64,000 nucleotides of DNA. It comes from Dyella sp. GSA-30. Its GTDB lineage: Bacteria; Pseudomonadota; Gammaproteobacteria; Xanthomonadales; Rhodanobacteraceae. Positions 16,834 through 24,366 of this stretch are shown here, piece after piece. How positions within the stretch are numbered: position 1 is the stretch's first letter; each line of letters begins with the position of its first letter. The notes below the pieces were generated by a model. The model was not told where the DNA came from. It was given only the letters and a program-made list of their open reading frames with translations, and searched no databases. Position numbers and translations under genes: made by a program. The DNA is taken from assembly GCF_027924605.1 (NCBI RefSeq), contig NZ_AP027042.1:1899524-1963523 (forward strand), in the 5' to 3' direction.

Positions 16834-17883
16834 ATGGATACCCGAAATATTCGTCATGCGCGTCGCTACGCGCGCGGGGCTATACGCCCTGTCGCCATCG
16901 CCATCGTTGCGGTTGTTGCCTTGTTTGCCGCATGCGCCTGGTTCCTGATCATCAAGCCGCACGAAGATCTGGTGATGTCCGACTCCGGCGGTCATCCGTC
17001 GACGCCGGTCACGGCCAGCAAGGTTGCAGCGCCAGCGCCAGTCAATGTCGGCGCGATGAGTCTTAACGAACTGCTCGCCGAAGCCCGCAAGGCGATGAAC
17101 GAGCAGCGGATGCTTACCCCGGCCGGCAACAACGCATTCGAGTTCTATCTGAAGGTGCTGGAGAAGCAGCCCGGCAACCAGGTGGCCGTCGATGCGCTGC
17201 GCGAGACCTTCCCGTTCGGCGCGAACTCGGCCGAGCAGGCGATCAACCAGCGTGATTTCGGTGAAGCCCAGCGCCAGATCGATCTGCTGGCCAAGGCCGA
17301 TCCGGCCAACTACACATTGACGATTCTGCGTTCCAAACTCGACGCGCAGCGCAAGCTGCAGGATCGTGAACAGCAGTTGGCGTCCGATAAGGAGCGTCAG
17401 CAGCAACTGGCTGCGCAGAAGGCGGTGACGGACAAGGCCGAAGCCGACCGCGTGGCTGCCGAACAGCAGAAGACGGCATTGGCCGAACAGCAGCGCGCCG
17501 CGCAGGCGCGTGCGGCACAACAGGCTGAGGCGACGCGTCAGCAACAGCAGCAGGCAGCAACCCAGACGGCCAGTACCGGTGGTGCCAGCGCTGGTGAAGG
17601 CGGTGGCTCCGGCACGCATGGTCCGGTGTTGATCAAGGGTGGCCAGCCGCGTTATCCGACGGCAGCCATGCGGTCGGCGCAGGAGGGTTGGGTGGAGGTG
17701 AGCTTTACGATCTCGCCTGAAGGCACCGTCGGTAATGTGAAGGTGCTCGACGCACAGCCGCGCCACGTATTCGACCGCGCGGCGATGGACGCAGTGAGCC
17801 GCTGGAAGTACGAGCCGGCGACGCAGGCGGGCACGCCGGTGGCATCGGACCGGCAGCAGCGGATCGAGTTCAAGTTGAACTAA
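16834..17883 (+). CDS. TonB-family energy transducer-like protein
   Basis: A 349-residue protein with a basic N-terminus and one membrane anchor (about 22-44, VAIAIVAVVALFAACAWFLII). A periplasmic stretch of TPR-like helices follows, then a Gln/Ala/Arg-rich predicted coiled coil (about 175-240) and a C-terminal TonB domain (about 265-349: QPRYPTAAMRSAQEGWVEVSFTI through WKYEPA). TonB passes proton-motive energy from ExbB/ExbD to outer-membrane receptors. It lacks the usual Pro-rich spacer and has no exbBD beside it, so it may be an accessory TonB or a structural envelope protein. The ATG at 16834 is chosen because it directly precedes the membrane anchor; the open frame upstream looks non-coding. 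Confidence 0.82.
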   Translation: MDTRNIRHARRYARGAIRPVAIAIVAVVALFAACAWFLIIKPHEDLVMSDSGGHPSTPVTASKVAAPAPVNVGAMSLNELLAEARKAMNEQRMLTPAGNNAFEFYLKVLEKQPGNQVAVDALRETFPFGANSAEQAINQRDFGEAQRQIDLLAKADPANYTLTILRSKLDAQRKLQDREQQLASDKERQQQLAAQKAVTDKAEADRVAAEQQKTALAEQQRAAQARAAQQAEATRQQQQQAATQTASTGGASAGEGGGSGTHGPVLIKGGQPRYPTAAMRSAQEGWVEVSFTISPEGTVGNVKVLDAQPRHVFDRAAMDAVSRWKYEPATQAGTPVASDRQQRIEFKLN

Positions 17884-17890
17884 TCAGGTC

Positions 17891-17934
17891 GGTGTGGGGC
17901 TCCCTTTCGGGGGCCTCGAATCACCTCGGTTTTT
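17891..17934 (+). terminator. Probable terminator after the TonB-like gene
   Basis: A 9-bp stem with two G-U pairs (17896-17904/17909-17917, loop TTTC) is extended by an outer GGTG/CACC pair. Five T follow at 17930-17934. It lies directly after the stop codon. Confidence 0.6.
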
Positions 17935-17939
17935 CCTAT

Positions 17940-18068
17940 CGTCATCCCGGCGCAGGCCGGGACCCAGTGGCATCAGTTTTCAGTTTTCGCGATAGCACTG
18001 ACTTTGTTGAGAGCTGTCGCGACAACCGACCGCAAAGTCACTGGGTTCCGGCCTGCGCCGGAATGACG
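17940..18068 (+). repeat. REP-like inverted repeat pair
   Basis: Two 30-base arms in inverted orientation (17940-17969 and 18039-18068) each contain an internal short palindrome of the type CCGGCG-CAGG-CCGG ending in CCCAGTG. Further shorter inverted repeats lie between them (GACTTTG/CAAAGTC). A close relative of the arms occurs at 46616-46697. They look like repetitive extragenic palindromes. No RAYT transposase gene is in the window. Confidence 0.8.
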
Positions 18069-18157
18069 AGTAGGAAGGGTTTTTCGAGCTTCCCTGAGGT
18101 GATTCCTACAGAGCGACATCTTCACCGGTACAGTTGAGAGGCGACGGAGCGCCGTCC

Positions 18158-19477
18158 TCATTGCGCCGCGCGCCGCTTCTTCTTAGGCGCGGTCTTCTTT
18201 CCCTTCGCCTTCTTCGCCTTGGCAGGCGCAGCAGCCACTGGCGCGGCACCCTCGACGTCGGCCCAGTCCACATGCGGCAGGCCGAGCATGCTGTCGAGCA
18301 CCATCGGCATCAGGCCTGAAGGCACCGGGCCGGCCGAGTTCCACATCGTGACCACGCCAGCGTGATATTTCGGGAAGAAGCCGATCATCGTGCGATAGCC
18401 TTCGACCGCACCGGCATGAAAGATCAGTGTCTCGCCGCCGTACTCGAACACGCGCCAGCCGAGCGCGTAGTGCGCGTCGGTGATACGTGCGCGGCGCCAT
18501 GGCGTGGAATGCATCTCCACCGGCGTGGGTACGCCCGGTTCGTGCAGTACATCGAGCAGGGATTGCGGCAGCACGTCCGGCCGGCCGCCCATCTGGGCGA
18601 TCAGCCATTGCTCCATATCGTGCAGGCTGGCATTGACGCCCGCCGCCGGTGCAACGCGATAGTAGGTTTCGTTCGGCTCGAACGGTACCCACGAACCCCT
18701 GCCTGCAGCGCGGTGAGGGCGCGCCCAGCTCTTGCTCGACTCCAGCGCGTCGCGGCCATAACTGGCGGTTTTCATGCCCAAGGGAAAGAAGATGCGTTTG
18801 TCGACCAGGCGATAGAAGAAGTCGCCGGTCTGCGCATAGAGCACATCGCCGATCAGGCTGAAGGCGACGTTCTGGTAGCCGTAGCACTGACCTACGCCGC
18901 AGGCCATGTCGACTTCATCGAGCTTGCGCACCAGCTCCTCGTAGGAGATGTTGCCTTCGAGCATGTTGTCGTAAGTGTTGCGCGGCAGGCCCAGGCGCTG
19001 GCCGAGAATGTCGCGTACGGTCGCCTGGCTCGAGGCTTGCGCGTCCTTGAGCTTGAAGAACGGCAGCACGTCGGCCAGCTTGGTATCCCAGCCCAGCTTG
19101 CCGTCCTCGACCATGACGCCGGTGACGGCGGTGGCGAAGGCCTTGGACAGCGACGCGAGTCGAAAGACCGTATCGGGCGTGACCGGCTCGCGCGTGGCGG
19201 CATCGGCGTAGCCGAGGGTGTGCTCGAACACGACCTTGTCGTCGACGACTACTGCGGTGGCCATGCCGGCAACGGCATCGCGCTCTTCGAGTTTGCTCAG
19301 CCAGTCCTGGTACGCGGACACCGTTTCCTTGACGCGTTCGGGCGGGAGTTCTTCGCGAGGGAAGGTTACCGGGTGTGCGGCGGTGGTCTCGGCATTGCCG
19401 GTGACCTGGGCAAAGGCGGGCGCGCTGGCAAGGCCCACTGCGCCGGCTATCAACAGAAAAAGATTGCGGAACGGCAT
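18158..19477 (-). CDS. Beta-lactamase-fold serine hydrolase with basic C-terminal tail
   Basis: A 439-residue exported enzyme of the class C beta-lactamase / penicillin-binding-like family. The N-terminus is a signal peptide (MPFRNLFLLIAGAVGLASAPAFA). The nucleophile motif S-L-S-K is at 109-112, Y-Q-N at 201-203, and an H-A-G triad near residue 365. The substrate is unknown; family members include esterases and D-amino-acid peptidases. The last 22 residues are a Lys/Ala-rich tail (AKAKKAKGKKTAPKKKRRAAQ), unusual for a periplasmic hydrolase and similar in flavour to the MetJ-H1 tail 2 kb away. The ATG at 19477 is preferred over a TTG 12 bases upstream. Confidence 0.88.
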   Translation of the reverse strand: MPFRNLFLLIAGAVGLASAPAFAQVTGNAETTAAHPVTFPREELPPERVKETVSAYQDWLSKLEERDAVAGMATAVVVDDKVVFEHTLGYADAATREPVTPDTVFRLASLSKAFATAVTGVMVEDGKLGWDTKLADVLPFFKLKDAQASSQATVRDILGQRLGLPRNTYDNMLEGNISYEELVRKLDEVDMACGVGQCYGYQNVAFSLIGDVLYAQTGDFFYRLVDKRIFFPLGMKTASYGRDALESSKSWARPHRAAGRGSWVPFEPNETYYRVAPAAGVNASLHDMEQWLIAQMGGRPDVLPQSLLDVLHEPGVPTPVEMHSTPWRRARITDAHYALGWRVFEYGGETLIFHAGAVEGYRTMIGFFPKYHAGVVTMWNSAGPVPSGLMPMVLDSMLGLPHVDWADVEGAAPVAAAPAKAKKAKGKKTAPKKKRRAAQ

Positions 19478-19758
19478 GCTGCTCAACAAAGGTCTCGGCG
19501 GCGGGGAACGCCTTGGCAGAAAGGGGGAGGGCGAGTGCTGCTTATTTCCCGATTGTCGTGCACTTCCTGGTGGCCTACAACGAAAAATGCAGACCCATCA
19601 CGTCGATCGTCAGACCAGGGTTCAGCCGTCGCGCATCCACGACCGCGTGGGCTTCGACAACTTGCGCCGCGTGAAGGTTCGCGGCCTGTCGCTTGCTGCG
19701 AAGCAACAGACAAAGTTTGCGTGCTAGTCTTGCCGCGACCCACGCCGGATTCACGCCG

Positions 19759-21054
19759 TTGAACGCTCGCCCCACCGCCGCGTCTGCGAATGCCGCCCCT
19801 GCGTTGTCCGCGCTGGCATTTTTTTTCCTGATGACCTCGTACTACATCATTCGCCCGGTGCGCGATCAGCTGGGCGGTGCTGTCGGTTCGCAATCGCTGC
19901 CCATGTTCTATCTGGTCGTTTTCGTGGTGATGCTGGCGCTGACACCGGTCTTCGGCGTGCTGGCCGCACGTTTTCGCCGCAAGCAATTGCTGGGCTGGAG
20001 CTACTGCTTCTTCATCGCTTGCCTGCTGGCCTTCGTACCCGCCTTCATGGCGCAGGATCGGATCGGCGCGCGTTCGTTGGGCGTGGTGTTTTACGTTTGG
20101 GTGAGCATCTTCAACCTGTTCGTGGTGTCGCTGTTCTGGAGCTTCATGGCGGACATCTTCAACGGCCCGCAGGCGCGCAGCGTGTTTCCGTTGATTGCCT
20201 TGGGCGGCATGGCGGGTGCGATCTTCGGCCCGTTGGTCACCAAAGCCCTGGTGCAGACACTCGGCGTCGCGCCGCTGCTGGTGGTTTCGGCTGTGACGCT
20301 GGCGCTGGCATTGGGTGTGCTGCTGTTTCTTTCGGGCGAACAGGATCGATCCGGTGACCGACAGGGTGAGCCGGTCGGCGGTTCGCTATGGGCAGGCATC
20401 AAGGAGCTCGTGACAAAGCCGTTCCTGCGCTACATGGCCGTGTTGATGCTGTTGGGCGATGGCATTGGCACCTTGGCCTATGCCCTGCTGGCCGACTACA
20501 GCAAGGCGCACTTTACCGACAAGGTCGCGCGCACGGCCTTTTACAACGATCTGGATCTCTACACCAACCTGTTGGGCGTGGCGCTGCAGTTGACCGTCAC
20601 CCGTTGGTTGATGATCCGACGCGGTGCGGTGGCTGCGCTGGTGGTGACCTCGCTGATCAACTTGTTGCTGTTGGCCGCCATCGTGGTATGGGGGCCGGGC
20701 GAAGTGTCTGGAATAACGCTGGGTCTGCCGTTGCTGGCCATCCTGACGATCGGCTCGCGTGGCTTTACCTATGGCATGACCAAGCCGGCCTCTGACGCGC
20801 TCTATACGCGCGTGCCGCGAGAGACCCGCTACAAGGGCAAGAACTTCATCGAAACGGCGGTATGGCGCCTGGGAGACGTGCTGGTCACCAGTGGAGTCAG
20901 CCTGTTCGGCACGCTGGGCGTAAGTGTCGCCGGCATGGCGGGCGTCGGTGTGGGCGTTTCGGTGCTTGCGACCTGGGTGGCGCGCCAGATCGGGCGCGCA
21001 CCTGACCTGGCACCGGAGACCGCCGCTCAACCACCCGTTGCGCGGCGCGCCTGA
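19759..21054 (+). CDS. Multi-pass transporter, MFS or NTP/NDP-antiporter-like
   Basis: A membrane protein of about 431 residues with roughly twelve helices. It starts with AFFFLMTSYYIIRPVRDQLG, a pattern seen in the ATP/ADP-translocase-like branch of the MFS superfamily found in many free-living bacteria, where the substrate is unknown. A soluble loop with Asp/Arg residues (about 195-215) separates the two halves. No ATG is available before the first helix. I chose TTG at 19759; TTG codons at 19717 and 19693 would lengthen the N-terminus by 14 and 22 residues. It is divergent from the serine hydrolase across a gap of about 280 bases in which I see no clear promoter. Confidence 0.78.
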   Translation: MNARPTAASANAAPALSALAFFFLMTSYYIIRPVRDQLGGAVGSQSLPMFYLVVFVVMLALTPVFGVLAARFRRKQLLGWSYCFFIACLLAFVPAFMAQDRIGARSLGVVFYVWVSIFNLFVVSLFWSFMADIFNGPQARSVFPLIALGGMAGAIFGPLVTKALVQTLGVAPLLVVSAVTLALALGVLLFLSGEQDRSGDRQGEPVGGSLWAGIKELVTKPFLRYMAVLMLLGDGIGTLAYALLADYSKAHFTDKVARTAFYNDLDLYTNLLGVALQLTVTRWLMIRRGAVAALVVTSLINLLLLAAIVVWGPGEVSGITLGLPLLAILTIGSRGFTYGMTKPASDALYTRVPRETRYKGKNFIETAVWRLGDVLVTSGVSLFGTLGVSVAGMAGVGVGVSVLATWVARQIGRAPDLAPETAAQPPVARRA

Positions 21055-21067
21055 AAGCTTTCCTTCC

Positions 21068-21496
21068 TCAGCTGGCGATGTAACGCTGCAGCTGTTCGAT
21101 CTGCTCGGCTTGTTCGCCGATAACCTCTTTGACCAGGTCGCCGATCGAAATGACGCCTACCACGGTTTCCTTGTCGACCACCGGCAGATGGCGGATGCGG
21201 CTATCGGTACACAGCCGCATGCAGTCGAACACGTCGGTATCGGGCGATACGGTAAGCACTGGACTGCTCATGATTTCCGACACGGCCGTCTGTGCGGATG
21301 AGCGTCCCTGCAGGATCACCTTGCGCGCATAGTCGCGTTCGGAAAGGATGCCGACCAGAACTTCTCCGCGCATCACCAGCAAGGCGCCGACGCGCCGCTC
21401 GGCCATGTGCTTGATCGCTTCGAGCACCGGTACTTCCGGTGCGATGGCATAGATATCGCTGCCCTTGTTTTCCAGAAGATGCTTCACCTGACGCAT
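21068..21496 (-). CDS. Two-CBS-domain protein
   Basis: A 142-residue soluble protein made almost only of a CBS pair (about 10-62 and 76-130), the module that binds adenosine nucleotides such as AMP, ATP or SAM and reports energy state. VGILSERDYARKVILQGRSS and VGVISIGDLVKEVIGEQ are the diagnostic ends of the two repeats. No catalytic domain is attached, so it probably regulates another protein. It converges with the transporter gene (13-base gap). Confidence 0.9.
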   Translation of the reverse strand: MRQVKHLLENKGSDIYAIAPEVPVLEAIKHMAERRVGALLVMRGEVLVGILSERDYARKVILQGRSSAQTAVSEIMSSPVLTVSPDTDVFDCMRLCTDSRIRHLPVVDKETVVGVISIGDLVKEVIGEQAEQIEQLQRYIAS

Positions 21497-21599
21497 GCTG
21501 ATCGCTCTCCCTCCGGCCGCGGGCCGGCCGCGTGCGGATCAGTCTAACGCTGTCCCCGGTGGCAGATGTAGCCCGTTTGTGAAGCCTGCCGAGCCGGGG

Positions 21600-22526
21600 T
21601 CAGGCACGGAAATCTTCGTCGATAAAGTACAGCGGACGCTGCTTGCTCTCGGCATAGTTGCGGCCCAGGTATTCGCCGATCACGCCCAGCGCCAGCAACT
21701 GCACCCCGCCCAGGAACAGGATCACCAGCATCAGTGTGGGATAGCCGCGGACCGGGTCGCCGTAGATGATCGACTTGGTCAGCACCCAGAGGCCGTAAAC
21801 AAAGGAAAGCAGTGAGGAAAACAGGCCCACCCAGGTCGCCAGTCGCAGCGGCGCGGTCGAGAACGACGTCACGCCCTCGATGGCCAGCTGCAGCAGGCGC
21901 CAGTAATTCCATTTGGTGGTGCCGGCCTGGCGCGGCTCGCGCTGGTAAAGCACGGCGGTCTGGCGATAGCCGATCCAGGCAAACAGTCCCTTCATGAAGC
22001 GCTGGCGTTCGCGCAACTGGCGCAGAGCGTCCAGCGCGCGGCGCGAAAGCAGGCGGAAGTCGCCGGTATCGCGTGGAATGGGGGTATTGGACAGTCGCTC
22101 CATGCCGCGATAGAACGCCGCGGCGGTGAAGCGCTTGAAGCGGGTCTCGCCCTCGCGCACGCTGCGTGTCGCGTACACCACGTCGTAGCCGGCCCGCCAT
22201 TGCTCGATCAATTCAGGGATCAACTCGGGCGGATCCTGCAGGTCGGCATCGATCACCACGACCGCATCGGCGTCGGCCTTGTCCAGGCCGGCGGTCAGGG
22301 CTGCCTCCTTGCCGAAATTGCGTGACAGGCGCAGGCCGCTGACGTGCACGCCGCCGGTGTGCAGGCTTTTGATCAGCTCCCAGGTGTTGTCCGAGCTGCC
22401 GTCATCGACATAGAGCACCTCGCACTCGAGGGGCAGCCCAGCCAACACCGTGCCCAAGCGTGCGTGGAAAGCCTCCAGCACCGAGGACTCGTTGTACGCG
22501 GGCACGACGACGGCGAGTTTCTGCAT
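21600..22526 (-). CDS. GtrB/DPM1-like glycosyltransferase, family 2
   Basis: A 308-residue membrane-anchored GT2 enzyme that probably loads a sugar onto undecaprenyl phosphate. VVVPAYNE is at 6-13, YVDDGSSD at 39-46, VIDADLQDPPE near 95-105 and the R-Q-A-G-T-T-K-W motif near 205. Two C-terminal helices (about 230-253 and 265-288) anchor it. The classic partner, a GtrA flippase, is not adjacent. The product could feed O-antigen or lipid A decoration. Confidence 0.92.
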   Translation of the reverse strand: MQKLAVVVPAYNESSVLEAFHARLGTVLAGLPLECEVLYVDDGSSDNTWELIKSLHTGGVHVSGLRLSRNFGKEAALTAGLDKADADAVVVIDADLQDPPELIPELIEQWRAGYDVVYATRSVREGETRFKRFTAAAFYRGMERLSNTPIPRDTGDFRLLSRRALDALRQLRERQRFMKGLFAWIGYRQTAVLYQREPRQAGTTKWNYWRLLQLAIEGVTSFSTAPLRLATWVGLFSSLLSFVYGLWVLTKSIIYGDPVRGYPTLMLVILFLGGVQLLALGVIGEYLGRNYAESKQRPLYFIDEDFRA

Positions 22527-22577
22527 GGACTCATCTGCTAGGGTGAAAATCAGCGCATCTTAAAGCTTTAACGCCGG

Positions 22578-23294
22578 TCAACGCTGGCGTTGCAGATACC
22601 CGGGCCCGCCCAACTGCCCCATCTGTTGCTGGATCCAGTTGGCGCGACGCTGTACATAGGCGCTGGGGTTGTCCACCCGGAAACGCCGCGGGTTAGGCAG
22701 CACTGCCGCAAGTCGTGCGGCCTGGGCAGGGCCCAGGCGCGCTGGTGGCGTGCCGAAATACGCATCGCTGGCCGCGCCCACGCCATAGATACCATCGCCC
22801 AACTCGGCGATGTTCATATAGACCTCGAGGATGCGCTGCTTGGGCCAGGTCAGTTCGATCAGGACGGTGAAGTACGCCTCCAGCCCCTTGCGTACGAAAC
22901 TGCGTCCGTTCCACAGGAACAGGTTTTTCGCTGTCTGCTGGCTGATTGTGCTGGCGCCGCGCAGGCGTTTGCCGTCGTCGGCCGCATCGATGGCATCCTG
23001 AATGGCGTCGACGTCAAAGCCATGATGGAACGGGAATTTCTGATCCTCGCCGGCAACCATCGCCAGCGGCACATAAGGCGAGACCCTTTCCCAGGGGACC
23101 CAGCGTTGATGAATTTCAAACCCCGGCTGGCCGTGCACAAGCGCACTCAGCCGGCGCTCCATCATCACCGCCGAGGTCCAGGGTGGTACGAAGCGCAGGA
23201 TCAGCACCACAAGCCAGCTCAGCGCCAGCCAGGCGACTATCAGGATGGCGACGGATCGCAGGATTCGGACGGGCAGCGAACGTGTTTGGGCCAT
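22578..23294 (-). CDS. mtgA: Monofunctional peptidoglycan glycosyltransferase
   Basis: A 238-residue inner-membrane enzyme that polymerises lipid II glycan strands without a transpeptidase domain. There is one N-terminal anchor (about 11-34). The GT51 motifs are present in order: EDQKFPFHHGFD (catalytic Glu83), RGASTISQQTAKNLFLW, KGLEAYFTVLIE, and EVYMNIAELGDGIYGVGAAS. Length matches E. coli MtgA (242). It lies 51 bases upstream of the GtrB-like gene on the same strand. Confidence 0.96.
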   Translation of the reverse strand: MAQTRSLPVRILRSVAILIVAWLALSWLVVLILRFVPPWTSAVMMERRLSALVHGQPGFEIHQRWVPWERVSPYVPLAMVAGEDQKFPFHHGFDVDAIQDAIDAADDGKRLRGASTISQQTAKNLFLWNGRSFVRKGLEAYFTVLIELTWPKQRILEVYMNIAELGDGIYGVGAASDAYFGTPPARLGPAQAARLAAVLPNPRRFRVDNPSAYVQRRANWIQQQMGQLGGPGYLQRQR

Positions 23295-23443
23295 GGCAAC
23301 GCGGGCTTGAGGTTCGTTGCAGTATATAAGGCTCTCGCGTGGCCCTGAGACGTGGAGCCGGTGCCGGTTGCAGCGGGCGGCCTATGCCCCCATCTTCTCC
23401 CGCTTGGCCGTTGGTGGCTCATTGCTGTTCAAGAGGTTCGGAC

Positions 23444-24343
23444 GTGGAAACCGTGTTGCTCGACGACGTATTGCATCGCTTTTTGCTTGAACGCGCCGGT
23501 GTGCGTGGCGTGCTGGTGCGCCTGGGGTCCTCCTGGCGCGAGGTAGCGGGTCGTGCCGACTATCCCGAGGCCGTTGCCACGTTGCTCGGCCAGAGTCTGG
23601 CTGCGAGCGCCATGCTGACCGGCAATATCAAGTTCGAAGGTGCGCTGTCGATCGAACTCAAGAGTTCCGGCGCCTTGCGCCTGTTATTCGCCGAGTGCAC
23701 CGACCAGGGTCGCCTGCGTGGCCTGGCGCGCTGGAACGATCCGTTGCCGGAGCCATTGGTCGTTTCGGATCTGCCCGGTGCGGTGATGGCCATCACCATC
23801 GGTCATGCCGAGCGCGGTCAGCGCTATCAAGGGCTGGTCGATCTGAACCACCCGAACCTGGGCGAAGCGTTGGAAAACTACTTCAACCAGTCCGAACAGC
23901 TGCCGGCGAAGATCCTGCTTGCCGCCCATGGCGAACACGCGGTGGGCCTGATGCTGCAGCGCCTGCCCGGCGAAGGCGGCCATAGCGCGGCCGACGATGA
24001 GGACGGCTGGAATCGTATCGAACATCTGACGGCAACGCTGGGTGCGGACGAACTGCTGAACACCTCGCCCGAGCAGTTGCTCTATCGGCTCTATCACGAA
24101 GAATCCGTGCGTCTGTTCGAGCCACGTCCGTTGGTCTTCGGCTGCAGCTGCACGCGCGACCGGGTGGAGTCGATGCTGCGTTCACTTGGCCGCGAAGAAG
24201 TCGAGGCGGCACTGGAAGCACGAGATGGCGAGATCGAAGTTATCTGCGAGTTCTGCGCGCAGCGTTATACCTTCGATCGTATCGATGCGGAGCATTTGCT
24301 GAGTGCCAGTCATAACGCCGAGGCGTCGACGACGTCGCAGTGA
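23444..24343 (+). CDS. hslO: Redox-regulated chaperone Hsp33
   Basis: A 299-residue cytoplasmic holdase, switched on by oxidative unfolding when its zinc is released. The four zinc-binding cysteines are Cys234, Cys236, Cys268 and Cys271 (C-S-C and C-E-F-C). Conserved N-domain blocks include LLGQSLAASAMLTGNIKFEG and LARWNDP. The start is the GTG at 23444, eight bases after AAGAGG. A longer frame upstream adds 35 unlikely residues. It is divergent from mtgA. Confidence 0.94.
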   Translation: METVLLDDVLHRFLLERAGVRGVLVRLGSSWREVAGRADYPEAVATLLGQSLAASAMLTGNIKFEGALSIELKSSGALRLLFAECTDQGRLRGLARWNDPLPEPLVVSDLPGAVMAITIGHAERGQRYQGLVDLNHPNLGEALENYFNQSEQLPAKILLAAHGEHAVGLMLQRLPGEGGHSAADDEDGWNRIEHLTATLGADELLNTSPEQLLYRLYHEESVRLFEPRPLVFGCSCTRDRVESMLRSLGREEVEAALEARDGEIEVICEFCAQRYTFDRIDAEHLLSASHNAEASTTSQ

Positions 24344-24362
24344 GGGGCGCCATAGCGCCCCT
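24343..24362. terminator. Convergent hairpin between hslO and the GGDEF-EAL gene
   Basis: An 8-bp GC-rich stem (24343-24350/24355-24362) has the loop CATA and fills the 23-base gap between two convergent genes. The T-run is weak on both strands. Confidence 0.5.
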
Positions 24363-24366
24363 TCAT

